DNA from: Crossaster papposus
Lineage: Eukaryota; Echinodermata; Asteroidea; Velatida; Solasteridae
DNA length: 64,000 nt
Assembly (NCBI GenBank): GCA_037893245.1
Contig: JBAIAA010000118.1
Span: 62,001-126,000, forward strand
Direction of reading: 5' to 3'
Shown here in pieces: positions 54,619 to 64,000 of the stretch; position 1 is the stretch's first letter; each line of letters starts with the position of its first letter. Below the pieces are notes generated by a model. It saw only the letters and a list, made by a program, of their open reading frames with translations, ran no database searches and was not told where the DNA came from. The position numbers were made by a program, and so were the translations under genes.

Positions 54619-54770
54619 TGAAGCACGATATGTGGCAGCGAAACCCCCCCCCCCCCCCTCTTTTGTGTTGCCCATTGTGTTCCCGGAATCTCAGGAATTT
54701 TTTTTAGGTTTCAAGGGGGGATGGATAAGGTATAGGGGTAAGAGGGTACCCTAGTGCCACATATCGTGCT
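54619..54770. repeat. MITE with agcacgatatgtggca ends, copy 1
   Basis: gaagcacgatatgtggcag left, tgccacatatcgtgctggg right. A C tract (about 54645-54658) follows the left end and a ggggggat run precedes the right end. A second copy is at 55282-55473. Confidence 0.8.
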
Positions 54771-55281
54771 GGGATATATTATGGGCAATGTGGGCAAGCT
54801 GCCCATATGGGCAATATGGGCAAGCAACCGATAGAACGATCAAATTATGTACTAGCACTCTGTGAACTCGATGCACAGAAAACGGAGCAACTAAGTTCGA
54901 TCAGGGACCTACGTAACTAGATCTGGGACGAAGTCACAAACTCCTTTCAGAAAGTCATTTTCGTGATCCCCAACTTGGTAGTTGATAAAACTTTCACAAA
55001 TTGATCTTTAGGGCATACCTAACAACACTTGTGATGTTCATTTTGGACGTAACAAATTTGATGGGGCAAAAATAGCATAGGACGCCGAGTTGGTTTTTCT
55101 CGCCTTGTTTTCATAACAATTTGCCCCAAAGCCACTTTGCCCCATACCTTTTTTTCACCTAATTATTGTATTGACTCGGGCCAACTCGCCCCATAGACTA
55201 TGTACATCACAGGGAAAAGGTGCTGGGGACAAATACATGTATAAACTGTTTTTAGATATTTGATTGATAAATAAAATCATA

Positions 55282-55473
55282 TGAAGCACGATATGTGGCA
55301 GAGAAACCCCCCCCCCCCCCCCTTTTGTGTTGACCATTGTGTTCCCGGAATCTCAGGAATTCCTTTTAGGTTTCAAGGGGGGATGGGTTAGGTTACAATA
55401 GTGTTGAGTGTGTATAATGTATAGGGATAAGAGGGGGGTACCCCTCTGCCACATATCGTGCTGGGTATAAATA
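55282..55473. repeat. MITE with agcacgatatgtggca ends, copy 2
   Basis: Same ends and C tract as 54619-54770. About 40 bp longer, owing to extra sequence (gttacaatagtgttgagtg) before the right end. Confidence 0.8.
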
Positions 55474-55931
55474 AAATGGCTTATTCAATTTCAATCTGCA
55501 ATATGTTTTATTTTTTATTTTTTATTTATCAATTTTTTTGGGAGGGGGGTTAATCAACTGTTTTGTTTAAAGGTGAATTTTAATGGGTTTCATGCAAAGC
55601 GAGCTTGTAATGAAATACATCAAAAGATAAGATCCACACAATATCTATTGTTTGTCATTTTATTCTTGTCAGCACTAGTACATATCTTTTTTGATACGGA
55701 ACATAACATTGCAAAGTGACATTAAAATAAATAGAATCACATGAAAATTGAGAATTAACAACTAAATGTTCACAATTTGTGGCCCTGTACCCACGACCTT
55801 GAGCCGCATCTGCACCCCGCATAAATTCGTCGCGTTCCGTTTCTAATGGTCACACTCCTTCGTATACAATAAATCTGAACACTTTTGAACCACAAATAAT
55901 ATCATCCAGACTACTGTGTGCTTGAGGGGTC

Positions 55932-56098
55932 TAAGGTAGGATACACCATTGGTATTTTGCATGAATTGGTGGATTTTGGGGGTTGTATTTCATAGTAAAT
56001 ATGGCTGACCTGTCTGAAGTTTTACAATCATGGATGCTGAGAAAAGCAAGAAAAACGGCGTTCGTTTGTAACCGGAGTCAGGCGGTGGTTCTTGTTCT
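55932..56098 (+). repeat. MITE family A, 5' part truncated at a 13-bp array
   Basis: Starts aaggtaggatacaccattgg and runs to the cggagtcaggcggtggttcttg region, where the family's central palindrome should follow. The 13-bp array starts there instead. Confidence 0.75.
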
Positions 56099-56100
56099 AG

Positions 56101-56633
56101 ACCTGCGCAGTAGACCTGCGCAGTAGACCTGCGCAGTAGACCTGCGCAGTAGACCTGCGCAGTAGACCTGCGCAGTAGACCTGCGCAGTAGACCTGCGCA
56201 GTAGACCTGCGCAGTAGACCTGCGCAGTAGACCTGCGCAGTAGACCTGCGCAGTAGACCTGCGCAGTAGACCTGCGCAGTAGACCTGCGCAGTAGACCTG
56301 CGCAGTAGACCTGCGCAGTAGACCTGCGCAGTAGACCTGCGCAGTAGACCTGCGCAGTAGACCTGCGCAGTAGACCTGCGCAGTAGACCTGCGCAGTAGA
56401 CCTGCGCAGTAGACCTGCGCAGTAGACCTGCGCAGTAGACCTGCGCAGTAGACCTGCGCAGTAGACCTGCGCAGTAGACCTGCGCAGTAGACCTGCGCAG
56501 TAGACCTGCGCAGTAGACCTGCGCAGTAGACCTGCGCAGTAGACCTGCGCAGTAGACCTGCGCAGTAGACCTGCGCAGTAGACCTGCGCAGTAGACCTGC
56601 GCAGTAGACCTGCGCAGTAGACCTGCGCAGTAG
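56101..56633. repeat. 13-bp satellite array, 41 perfect units
   Basis: acctgcgcagtag repeated exactly 41 times (533 bp) with no mismatch seen. Each unit contains the 8-bp palindrome ctgcgcag. The long minus-strand open frame of 207 codons across it is an artefact of a 13-bp period lacking stops. Confidence 0.98.
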
Positions 56634-56700
56634 TAAGAATGCTCTGTAAAACTGATTTATTAAATATTTGTATAAAATGACAGTGTTTTTTATAAGCTGT

Positions 56701-57065
56701 TTAAAGGTAGGATACACCATCGTTGATTGATTGAATTATCACAAATGGGTAAATTTGGGGGGTTGTATTTTATAGTAAATATCGTTTAACTGAGTCCGAG
56801 GTTTTACAATCATAGATGCTTACAAAAGCAAGAAAAACGGCGTTTGTTTTTAACCAGCGTCGGGCAGTAGTTCATATGTTGTTTTTGTATTTTTTGGAAA
56901 TTGCCGTCTGGCGATCGTGATTTTTTCGAAACAATAACAGGATATCTAGCACAGTCATTTTGCTGGACGCCTACAATCATTATTTACCTTCAGATAAGTA
57001 AAATATTTCTTAATAATTTGGTAGTAAAAACAAATTCGATATCTGCAAATGTATCCTACCTTTAA
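56701..57065. repeat. MITE family A, full copy
   Basis: TTAAAGGTAGGATACACC at the left, gtatcctacctttTAA at the right, TTAA at both borders. Confidence 0.85.
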
Positions 57066-57679
57066 AACTATCTGTGACGGGTTCTCGTCCAATAGGAATG
57101 GCTAAACTGTCTTCAAGGTATATATGAATAAGAGAATGAAAGTGCGGTTTGCCGGGCTCTGGATTGTTCAGGATAGGTCCAGAAATATGTAGATTTAACA
57201 TACTAAAAGTCCCCCAAAACTCCCTGGAGTCCTTTCCGAAATTCAAGATGGCATCCAAAATGGTCGCCATTTCCCATTTGTATCATAACTTTCTAACCAA
57301 ACAAGTTGGAAATACAAATTAAATATCTAAACATATGTTTTAAGGTACATGTATATGAATTTGTTTTGATTTGTGTACCGATAAACCAGAACAAAATGGC
57401 AGCTCGCATGACGGTATGACGATTCATACCCTTTATTTTTCTCGTTTTTCGAAAGCTCCTCTTCGTTTCTTGGCAGGTGCCTTGCCTCTTTAAGTACCCA
57501 AGAACATTGTTGGCACAACATTTATGTTCATGCCAAACACCCTGTACATTTTCAAATTTGCCTTAAAACAGGCTGGCTCGCTATGTATGGTCGCTGCATA
57601 TTCGGTGCCGGACCTATCCACTTCGATCTGGTCGTCCAGACCGCAGAAGTCCAAGTCTGCCGATATCCCGGGTCAGTAC
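57066..57679. other. spacer without recognised features
   Basis: No gene or repeat recognised. The open frames at 57010-57270 and 57327-57521 (minus strand) have no visible family likeness or consensus splice context. Confidence 0.4.
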
Positions 57680-58302
57680 AGGCCCAGTCCCACTGCACTT
57701 GCACACGAATTACTCATGAATTGCGCATAAAATTTTCTTCGTGCGTGATTCGTCAGTGATGTGCGTAAATCCCACGTGTTTCACACGTGGAGCATCAGTT
57801 TTTGTAAGTGATTGTACGCGGAGACGGGTTTGTGCGCGATCGCCGGTTTTGAACGGTTCAAAAAAATTTTCACGCACAACGTGCGCGATTATACGCAGTT
57901 TATGCGCAGTTTGTACGTAGTTTGGACGTGGAAGGTGCGTGATATGTCCGTGTTCTGTCAGTGTTCCGTCAGTGCTTGTGCGTCAGGAACTGGCTCCTAG
58001 CACGCACATCACTGACGAATCACTTACAGAACACGCACATATCACTTACAAAACACGCACAATCCACGTATGTTCCACTTACAATCACTTACCAAAATTA
58101 TTATTGTGCGTGGAATGTTCTTTGTCAGTGATTGTAAGTGATACATGCGCAGTTTATACGCGATTCATCGGTGATTCTGACCACGCACAACCCCAGAAAA
58201 TGACCAATTTCTCCACGAACAATCACGCACAAACCAATTTTATGCGTGATTTATGCGTGATTTATGCGTGATTTATGCGTCATTGGCAATGGGACTGGGC
58301 CT
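57680..58302. repeat. TIR element aggcccagtcccactgc, ~620 bp
   Basis: aggcccagtcccactgc left, gcaatgggactgggcct right. The interior is unusually rich in variants of cacgcacaaatcac and its complement gtgatttatgcgtg, running through both halves. No clear target duplication. Confidence 0.75.
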
Positions 58303-58669
58303 TTAGGAATGTGTGCGTGCTCAAACTAGCTTTATTGGTGTTGCCGCAACCTGCAGCAACACATCTGGCTGGCGTTTTTATGATTAATGAAGAAAAATCC
58401 AGAACTAATTGATGATCGAACCGACTGCAGTGGAATGAATGATTCTGCATCGATTGTGCACGTGCATAGCAGCACGGCCGCTGTATCTCAGCTAATGCTG
58501 ACCGGCCAGCGAATATTTTTTTTCTAAACATAACTTGCAGATTTCATCATTATTCAGTAGTTTGGATGAGAAGTTATGTTTATTCATCGGAATAAAACAT
58601 GACGTCACAACATTGTTGTTATTTAGTTAACTAGTTACATTTAATCACTAAGAACAGCTGTTGTCGAGC

Positions 58670-58745
58670 TGCTATACGTAGTGTAGTGGATAGTGGGATG
58701 GGCTATGGATCAAATATCCCTGGTTCGAATCCTGCTGTAGGTCAC
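58670..58745 (+). repeat. tRNA-like sequence (SINE head or tRNA pseudogene)
   Basis: A-box-like gtgtagtggatagtggga and a good B box tggttcgaatcctgc, but no standard anticodon arm or matched acceptor stem. Confidence 0.4.
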
Positions 58746-59139
58746 CTCGTTTTTCCTAGTCAAATTGATATCTTTGGAGTTTTTTTTAATTTAAGGGAAA
58801 AAAGAGACAAAAGTGTTATCAATGCAACTACTGAATAATTAATGAATCTGCCAGTAATAGGTTTGGGAAAAAAATATTCGCGGCCGGCCAACGAGTTCCC
58901 AAATGTACGTCACGATTATGCACATTTTCTATGCTAATGAGGTACCATTCTAGGGGCGGGCAATTTCCTAAAAACACTTTGGTTTTTTTCCGTCATATTT
59001 ATTAATCAAATTTATAAATGTTACATACATGTAGTGGAAATCAATCATTTATATACATGCACAAGCTTTCATTTAAGATAATAAAAACACATTACATAGG
59101 CCCTTTGTTCACCTTAAAATGGTATCATATGGCACAAAC

Positions 59140-59233
59140 ATAGGCCGTTTTCCAAACCCCAGCTTTGTCTTCGTTAGGCTTCATTCATGCAGTTTAGCAA
59201 TGAGGTGGAGCCGGTTTTGGAAAACGGCCCTAG
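59140..59233. repeat. MITE with gggccgttttcc ends, copy 2
   Basis: taggccgttttccaaacccc left, ttttggaaaacggcccta right. Related to 54249-54353 (gcttcattcatgcagtttag versus gcttcgtgcagtttag). Confidence 0.7.
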
Positions 59234-59936
59234 TACATGTACAGCTCTGTCTGTTTTTCATGTAGGCGAGATTTCTTTAATACCGATAATACATGTACAA
59301 GGCACATTCATTACCTGAAGTAACAAAGACAATTAATACAGTAAGTGAAAAAGTGCCAGGAATTTGATTTGTTTGTTTGATTTGTTTGTTTGTTTGTTTG
59401 TTTGCAGTTTTGGAGGAAATTTGAGGATCGAGTATTGAAAAAAACCTATGCACCCTATTTTCAATCCACCCCATTCCCCACCCACCCTTTTCCCAAAGGC
59501 AATGATTACAAATCTTGAATGACATACAACACCTTGTCAATTCAAATGTACATGATATGAGCCATTCAAAAAATGGTTTGTAAAAAAAAGCAGGTTGTGA
59601 TCTCTTGTTTGTAAGAGCAAACCAGGCGATCCCCCAAATTGGGTTTTAATATTAGGCCAAGTAACAAAAAAACCATGTTGATCGTCCGGACTTTTTAAAA
59701 AGTTGGTGAGGGAGGCCCTTATTATTTGTTATTTTCCTTTTTGTTATTTTTTTCAAAAATGGCCGCCATAACATATTTAAAGATTTTTTTACTTGGCCTT
59801 AAATGTTTTCATTTTAAACTTGTTTTCTGCAACGCGACATTGCGTCTAGTATGATACCCGTGTAAATGAGTCTAGTATATTGTTCAAGGACACGTTTGGA
59901 ACACGCAGTTCTAGATTTCAGACCACAGTGGGCAAA

Positions 59937-60440
59937 GTCCTTGCACAAGTCCTTGCACAAGTCCTTGCACAAGTCCTTGCACAAGTCCTTGCACAAGTCC
60001 TTGCACAAGTCCTTGCACAAGTCCTTGCACAAGTCCTTGCACAAGTCCTTGCACAAGTCCTTGCACAAGTCCTTGCACAAGTCCTTGCACAAGTCCTTGC
60101 ACAAGTCCTTGCACAAGTCCTTGCACAAGTCCTTGCACAAGTCCTTGCACAAGTCCTTGCACAAGTCCTTGCACAAGTCCTTGCACAAGTCCTTGCACAA
60201 GTCCTTGCACAAGTCCTTGCACAAGTCCTTGCACAAGTCCTTGCACAAGTCCTTGCACAAGTCCTTGCACAAGTCCTTGCACAAGTCCTTGCACAAGTCC
60301 TTGCACAAGTCCTTGCACAAGTCCTTGCACAAGTCCAGTCACAAGTCCAGTCACAAGTCCTTGCACAAGTCCAGTCACAAGTCCAGTCACAAGTCCAGTC
60401 ACAAGTCCAGTCACAAGTCCAGTCACAAGTCCAGTCATAA
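59937..60440. repeat. 12-bp array, about 42 units, inside a family K element
   Basis: About 33 units of cttgcacaagtc, then mostly cagtcacaagtc units. All six frames stay open because 12 is a multiple of 3, giving four-residue repeat open frames (KSLH, QVLA and similar) that are not genes. The array leads directly into family K core sequence at 60440-60546. Confidence 0.97.
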
Positions 60441-60546
60441 GTAACTGGTTGAACAATGACAAAGGAATGCTTTTGTCAAAGCTCATTTGAATTGGAACTG
60501 GAGGACTTGTGATGGACTTGCAGAGACTTGCAGGGACTTGACTACA
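60440..60546 (-). repeat. family K element core and end, copy 3
   Basis: The complement of the core in copies 1 and 2 (gaacaatgacaaaggaatgc, gacttgcagggacttgacta). The opposite terminus seems replaced by the 12-bp array. Confidence 0.75.
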
Positions 60547-60755
60547 TCCTTGAATGAAGCCCCATTCAATGGAGAAACTACATGTATTGTACAAAGCAAC
60601 TCTCTTATGACAAATTATCACACAGTGCATTTAGAGGGGCGCTCACAATTTAATTGGAGTGTGCCTGGATTGGTTTATAGGATGAAGGCCAGTTGCATGT
60701 CCTTTCCGCTAGTACTGTGTCCAACATAACACACACCAGAACATGGATGATTACA

Positions 60756-61537
60756 GGGGGGGGGCGGAGGGGGGGGGGCGGAGGGGGGGGGGCCCTTCGA
60801 GACTGTGATTGCGCAACGCTGACGTACCGTCCATTCTCAAAATAGGGGGGGGGGAACAATTTTCTCACGCGAAAAATAAAGAGTTTTTGGCATCCAATCT
60901 TAACATCTTGTCTTTTGTAGTTGTAAAAGGTTGTTATTTACCTTAATTTTTATCATCCAATGACAAAAATTGTATTGAAAATAAAAAAAAGCAGTTGAAA
61001 AAATTAAGCGTTGACGTACCGTTGATGCACGTAGAGATTGTGCACAAATACTAAAACGACGTTGACAAATACCTCCCCTAAAAAGGGCAATAATAATCGA
61101 TAAATTGTGAAAAATCTTGCTTCGAACCCACTCACTTTTTTCCATGGATACGTTTAAAAAGGATGTAGCAGTGATATACTGAATTTAAAAAATAATCTGC
61201 CTGTGAACCCCTTGCGTTTTATCGTGTTGTTTTCGAACGAAAATGGCAGAAAATGACATCGCCCCAAAACAAATTCGTGTAGATCATGCCTGTGTACCTG
61301 GCTTTGCGGACGTTATATGAATCACTGAATTCGGAGAGCGAGCGCGGAGCAAATTTGTACGTGTTTCAACGGTGCGCTTCGCGGTAGCGATCTATACGGA
61401 TTTACTGTGTGAAATGTGTGGCTCATGAGCGTGGAAGAACGAATGAGATACATGTACATTTTAACGTTGGTGGCGCACTTTGTTGGGCCCCCCCCCCTCC
61501 GCCCCTCCGCCCCCCCCCCCCCCCCCCCCCCCCCCCC
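60756..61537. mobile_element. element with G-run/C-run termini and 12-bp flanking repeat
   Basis: It begins gggggggcggaggggggg and ends ccctccgcccc...cccccc, complementary. TGGATGATTACA flanks both sides (60744-60755 and 61538-61549). No coding frame. It lies just downstream of the TRMT5 stop, so probably in or near its 3' UTR. Confidence 0.75.
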
Positions 61538-61573
61538 TGGATGATTACATGCAAGTGAAGCATTTCTTTACTC

Positions 61574-61626
61574 TCATTCAGTCCTTGGTTTCTTGGAAGG
61601 TGGTGCCTCTGTAGCCTCATTTATAT
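61574..61626 (-). CDS. TRMT5: TRMT5 terminal exon
   Basis: A 53-bp coding exon after acceptor tgtctcatctatag. Encodes INEATEAPPSKKPRTE and stop. In phase with the donor at 62788. Confidence 0.85.
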
Positions 61627-63579
61627 CTATAGATGAGACATAACAACAATAACATTAGGCGAAAGTTATACATGTAATTTGGAAATTATAATAATTCTTG
61701 TGTATAACAAGCAACTTCCTTAAATCTCTTGTTTTTCATGGATTGTGTACGAGATGTGTAGTAAGATAGCATAATCATCTGTACAAAACAACTGACAAAG
61801 GTTTTATCATCCAGCCAACTCCTTCAGATATGGACTAGTGGATACCGGACTGCAGTGTGTAGCCATTGACCATGCTTCTCGTCACTTTAGAGAGAAATAC
61901 AGTACTGTACTGTACGTGTACAGGGTACTGTTACATCAGTGATCACTTATTTTTCGGTTTCTTTATTTACCCAATGGGTTCGGAAAAAATAAATGTACCC
62001 CTTCAAATTAGTTAACATTGGTTGTATGTGGTACTACACAAGCTGAAATCTTAAGTCTTAGCGCCATCCCACTAACGTACAATTTCTTTGCAATTGTGGC
62101 CAATGTATTTAGCCAGTGTGGTCACAATACTTGGGGTTGTTCCCATTGGACTTTTCAGCGTCTGTGAATTACCGCGGCTGTCACAGAAACTGTTTGCGAC
62201 CACTTTTGACCTGATATTTTACATCACCGTCGAACAGTACATTGACAGAGACATTAGTCTACAGCGTTCCTATTGGATTTAATTTTGCCATTCTACAGAA
62301 AAGTCACTGTCCATTTACGATAGCAAAAAAAGTCCAAATGGGAACATGGCTTTAGTTGTACTTTCTATGTACATGATGAGGTGTTACAATCTGATTTTGA
62401 CTTTTAACCAGTTCGCCCCGTGATTATTTGAACATCACCGAGCCGACGCGCGTGATTATTTTTAACAAAACTCGATCCGAGGCGGGTTCAGGCCGATAGT
62501 GCCGGAAAGCACACCCACACATTTGCGGCCTTGCTCGCTGCTGACAGACATTTCCGGCCCTGCTCGTGGCGTGTTTATGCGTCATCCACTTTGAATCTGG
62601 GGAAAACTTTGCGTTTATATACGTCATCCGGCGCGAACTGGTTAATTTCAATGCACCACTTACATATACTAGACTGCTTGCTTGTTTTTACAGTGTGATA
62701 CTTTTCAAGGCTAAACAAAAATTTGCTTCGAAATATAGCAGAGGCCTACAAAATACATTCAATTGTAAAACTTCAAGGTATTTGTACCTTCTTTGGCATT
62801 GCCTCCAAATATGACTGGTGCTGGCAGTTTGAATGACACACACATCATCTCCTTATTGGGTGCCACATTTCTGACGGCATGGATCAGAGCTCCCTCAATA
62901 CTGCAACTCAAAACAGCTTCAATGCGTCGTCGTACATCACCGACGATGTCCACCTCCTTTGAAAAACAGTAACAGTGCACTGTGGGTAGCCGAACATGAT
63001 CCCGGACCCCGGTCGGAATACTCGACAAGAGGCTGGAGAACACGTCCAGAAATTCAATAGCCAATGAAGGCAGGTTCATGATGACATGAGTTCCTTGGGG
63101 AGGACCACTACATTTACTCTGCTCTTTCGCTCTCTTGACCAAGTCTTTCCTTACAATGTCTCTGATGAACTCCCTACCATCCAAGTTATAAGTCCTTAAT
63201 GACCCAATTTTAATTTTGTTCAGTTTGACGTTTTGTTCCAGCCACTTGAAGGATTCTGGGTTCAAATCGTTGGCGAAGACTGAACATCCCTTCTTGGCGG
63301 CAGGTACGGCAAAAGGCCCTACCCCTGCAAACATATCGTACACAACATCACCTCTGTTGAGCATGCCCAGAATTCTGGTGTGCTCTGTTGAGAGGCGAGG
63401 ATTCCAGTAAACCTTGGAGAAGTCAAATTTAAAGGAGTGGCCATGCTCCTTTGTTGTGGTGATCATGTTGTTCTCCCCAGCAAGCAGCTCCATGTTGAAA
63501 AAGCGAAACTCATTGTTGATTTCTCCCGTCTTGTTCACGACAGTTTTCAATCCAGGATTTTTGTCCATTAGAACTTCCC
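61574..63579 (-). CDS. TRMT5: tRNA (guanine37-N1)-methyltransferase TRMT5, 3' two exons (partial)
   Basis: TRMT5 uses S-adenosylmethionine to methylate N1 of G37 next to the anticodon, preventing frameshifting; in animals it also serves mitochondria. The main exon 62788-63579 holds NPRLSTEHTRI, the SAM-binding motif DMFAGVGPFAVPAAKKG, NDLNPESFKWLEQN, a DGREF segment, MNLPSLAIEFLD (the NLP catalytic-site motif) and VRNVAPNKEMMCVSF. It splices at GTACAA to 61574-61626, which encodes the tail NEATEAPPSKKPRTE and TGA; vertebrate TRMT5 has a similar lysine/arginine-rich tail. The acceptor taken (63580, before GEVLMDKNPG) fits the family alignment. An alternative would extend upstream through non-conserved sequence to about 63620. 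The N-terminal half is outside the window or unrecognised in 63580-64000. Confidence 0.95.
62404..62645. repeat. MITE family C copy in the last TRMT5 intron
   Basis: TTAACCAGTTCGCCCCG left, CGGCGCGAACTGGTTAA right, TTAA at both borders. Confidence 0.85.
62788..63579 (-). CDS. TRMT5: TRMT5 catalytic exon
   Basis: A 792-bp exon from GEVLMDKNPGLKTVV to VIFGGNAKE, containing the whole Rossmann-fold methyltransferase core. The genomic frame would run on to a stop at 62759, but the conserved tail exon shows that it splices at 62788. Confidence 0.93.
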
Positions 63580-64000
63580 CTTTTAAATACAAAGCAGAGG
63601 ATTTCAAGTGAGAATTGTCATTTGGTAAAAAAAATCCTCATAAGTGTTTTGAATAATTTTGAATGATCACACAAACTTCCATACATGTACTTATGGTACT
63701 TTAACTCTAACTCTCTACCCTATATGTCTTACATAACCTGCAAAATCCTGCAATTCCTAAGTGTTCAAACTCCATGTAACCTGAATGCTGCAAAATCCTT
63801 CAATAATTACTATTGACCACTGCCTGGATCTAGCAAAATATTGCAGTAGATTTTTGGATATTCTAACATTTTATAATGTCCTTAACATAATTACCAAATT
63901 CCTGAGACACAAAATTCCACCGTTTAGAGTTGTCAGTGGGCCCAGCATTCTAGAATCGCTCCATATTAGCTCCCCAAGGTATTGGAAGTTGACACATTTC
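63580..64000. other. probable TRMT5 intron at window edge
   Basis: No further TRMT5 exon was recognised on the minus strand. Phrases such as ctgcaaaatcctgcaattcc and ctgcaaaatccttcaat suggest weak, old repeats. Confidence 0.45.

Noticed and set aside
56097..56720. 207-codon minus-strand frame
   Set aside because: A translation of the perfect 13-bp array (QVYCAGLLRRSTA repeats), with no other sequence support.
59814..60630. Several open frames of 170-240 codons in both directions
   Set aside because: Four-residue repeats from the 12-bp array inside a family K element; not genes.
1..64000. Direct telomere proximity suggested by repeated ccctaaccct
   Set aside because: The motif occurs only as the ends of short interspersed elements in gene-bearing DNA, never as an array.

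Overview
This 64 kb window is eukaryotic nuclear DNA from an animal. Coding sequence makes up only about 6 percent. It sits in short exons with consensus GT-AG boundaries, all on the minus strand, embedded in introns and spacers packed with small inverted-repeat transposons, tRNA-derived SINEs, minisatellites and retrotransposon relics. The protein orthologues, intron-dense genes and repeat style fit a marine deuterostome invertebrate, most likely an echinoderm such as a sea star. That placement is inference; no species marker was found.

Three conserved genes run head to tail on the minus strand, so they are transcribed from right to left. TRMT5 (exons 62788-63579 and 61574-61626; its 5' part lies beyond the window) makes m1G37 in tRNA. 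CLHC1 (ten exons, 52394 down to 30384, 562 residues) is a poorly characterised protein with a clathrin-heavy-chain linker-like region. MNAT1/MAT1 (eight coding exons, 17678 down to 5254, 323 residues) is the RING-finger assembly subunit of the CDK-activating kinase of TFIIH. All splice phases agree for the eight MNAT1 exons, the ten CLHC1 exons and the two TRMT5 exons. These are three housekeeping-type genes in different pathways (transcription/cell cycle, unknown/possibly trafficking, tRNA modification); nothing suggests joint function. MNAT1 and TRMT5 are also neighbours in human (14q23.1, from memory), so the pairing may be old.

Layout. 1-5.2 kb: repeats only. 5.25-17.7 kb: MNAT1, with a G-rich 11-bp minisatellite and many MITEs in its introns. 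17.7-30.4 kb: spacer with a plus-strand ORF carrying two THAP-type zinc fingers made by a 459-bp tandem duplication, and minus-strand relics of a SWIM/YqaJ-type gene. 30.4-52.4 kb: CLHC1. Its introns hold two DIRS-like tyrosine-recombinase retrotransposon relics (the larger one bounded by inverted repeats) and many MITEs. 52.4-61.5 kb: spacer with a 41-copy perfect 13-bp array and a 12-bp array. 61.5-64 kb: the 3' part of TRMT5.

The most informative non-genic content is the transposon record. Several unrelated MITE families (called A, B, C and E here) end at TTAA. One family has termini that read like telomeric CCCTAA. One related pair of repeats gives an empty site and a filled site for the same insertion. 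Two more elements have clear target-site duplications. No CRISPR array, operon or microbial mobile element is present.
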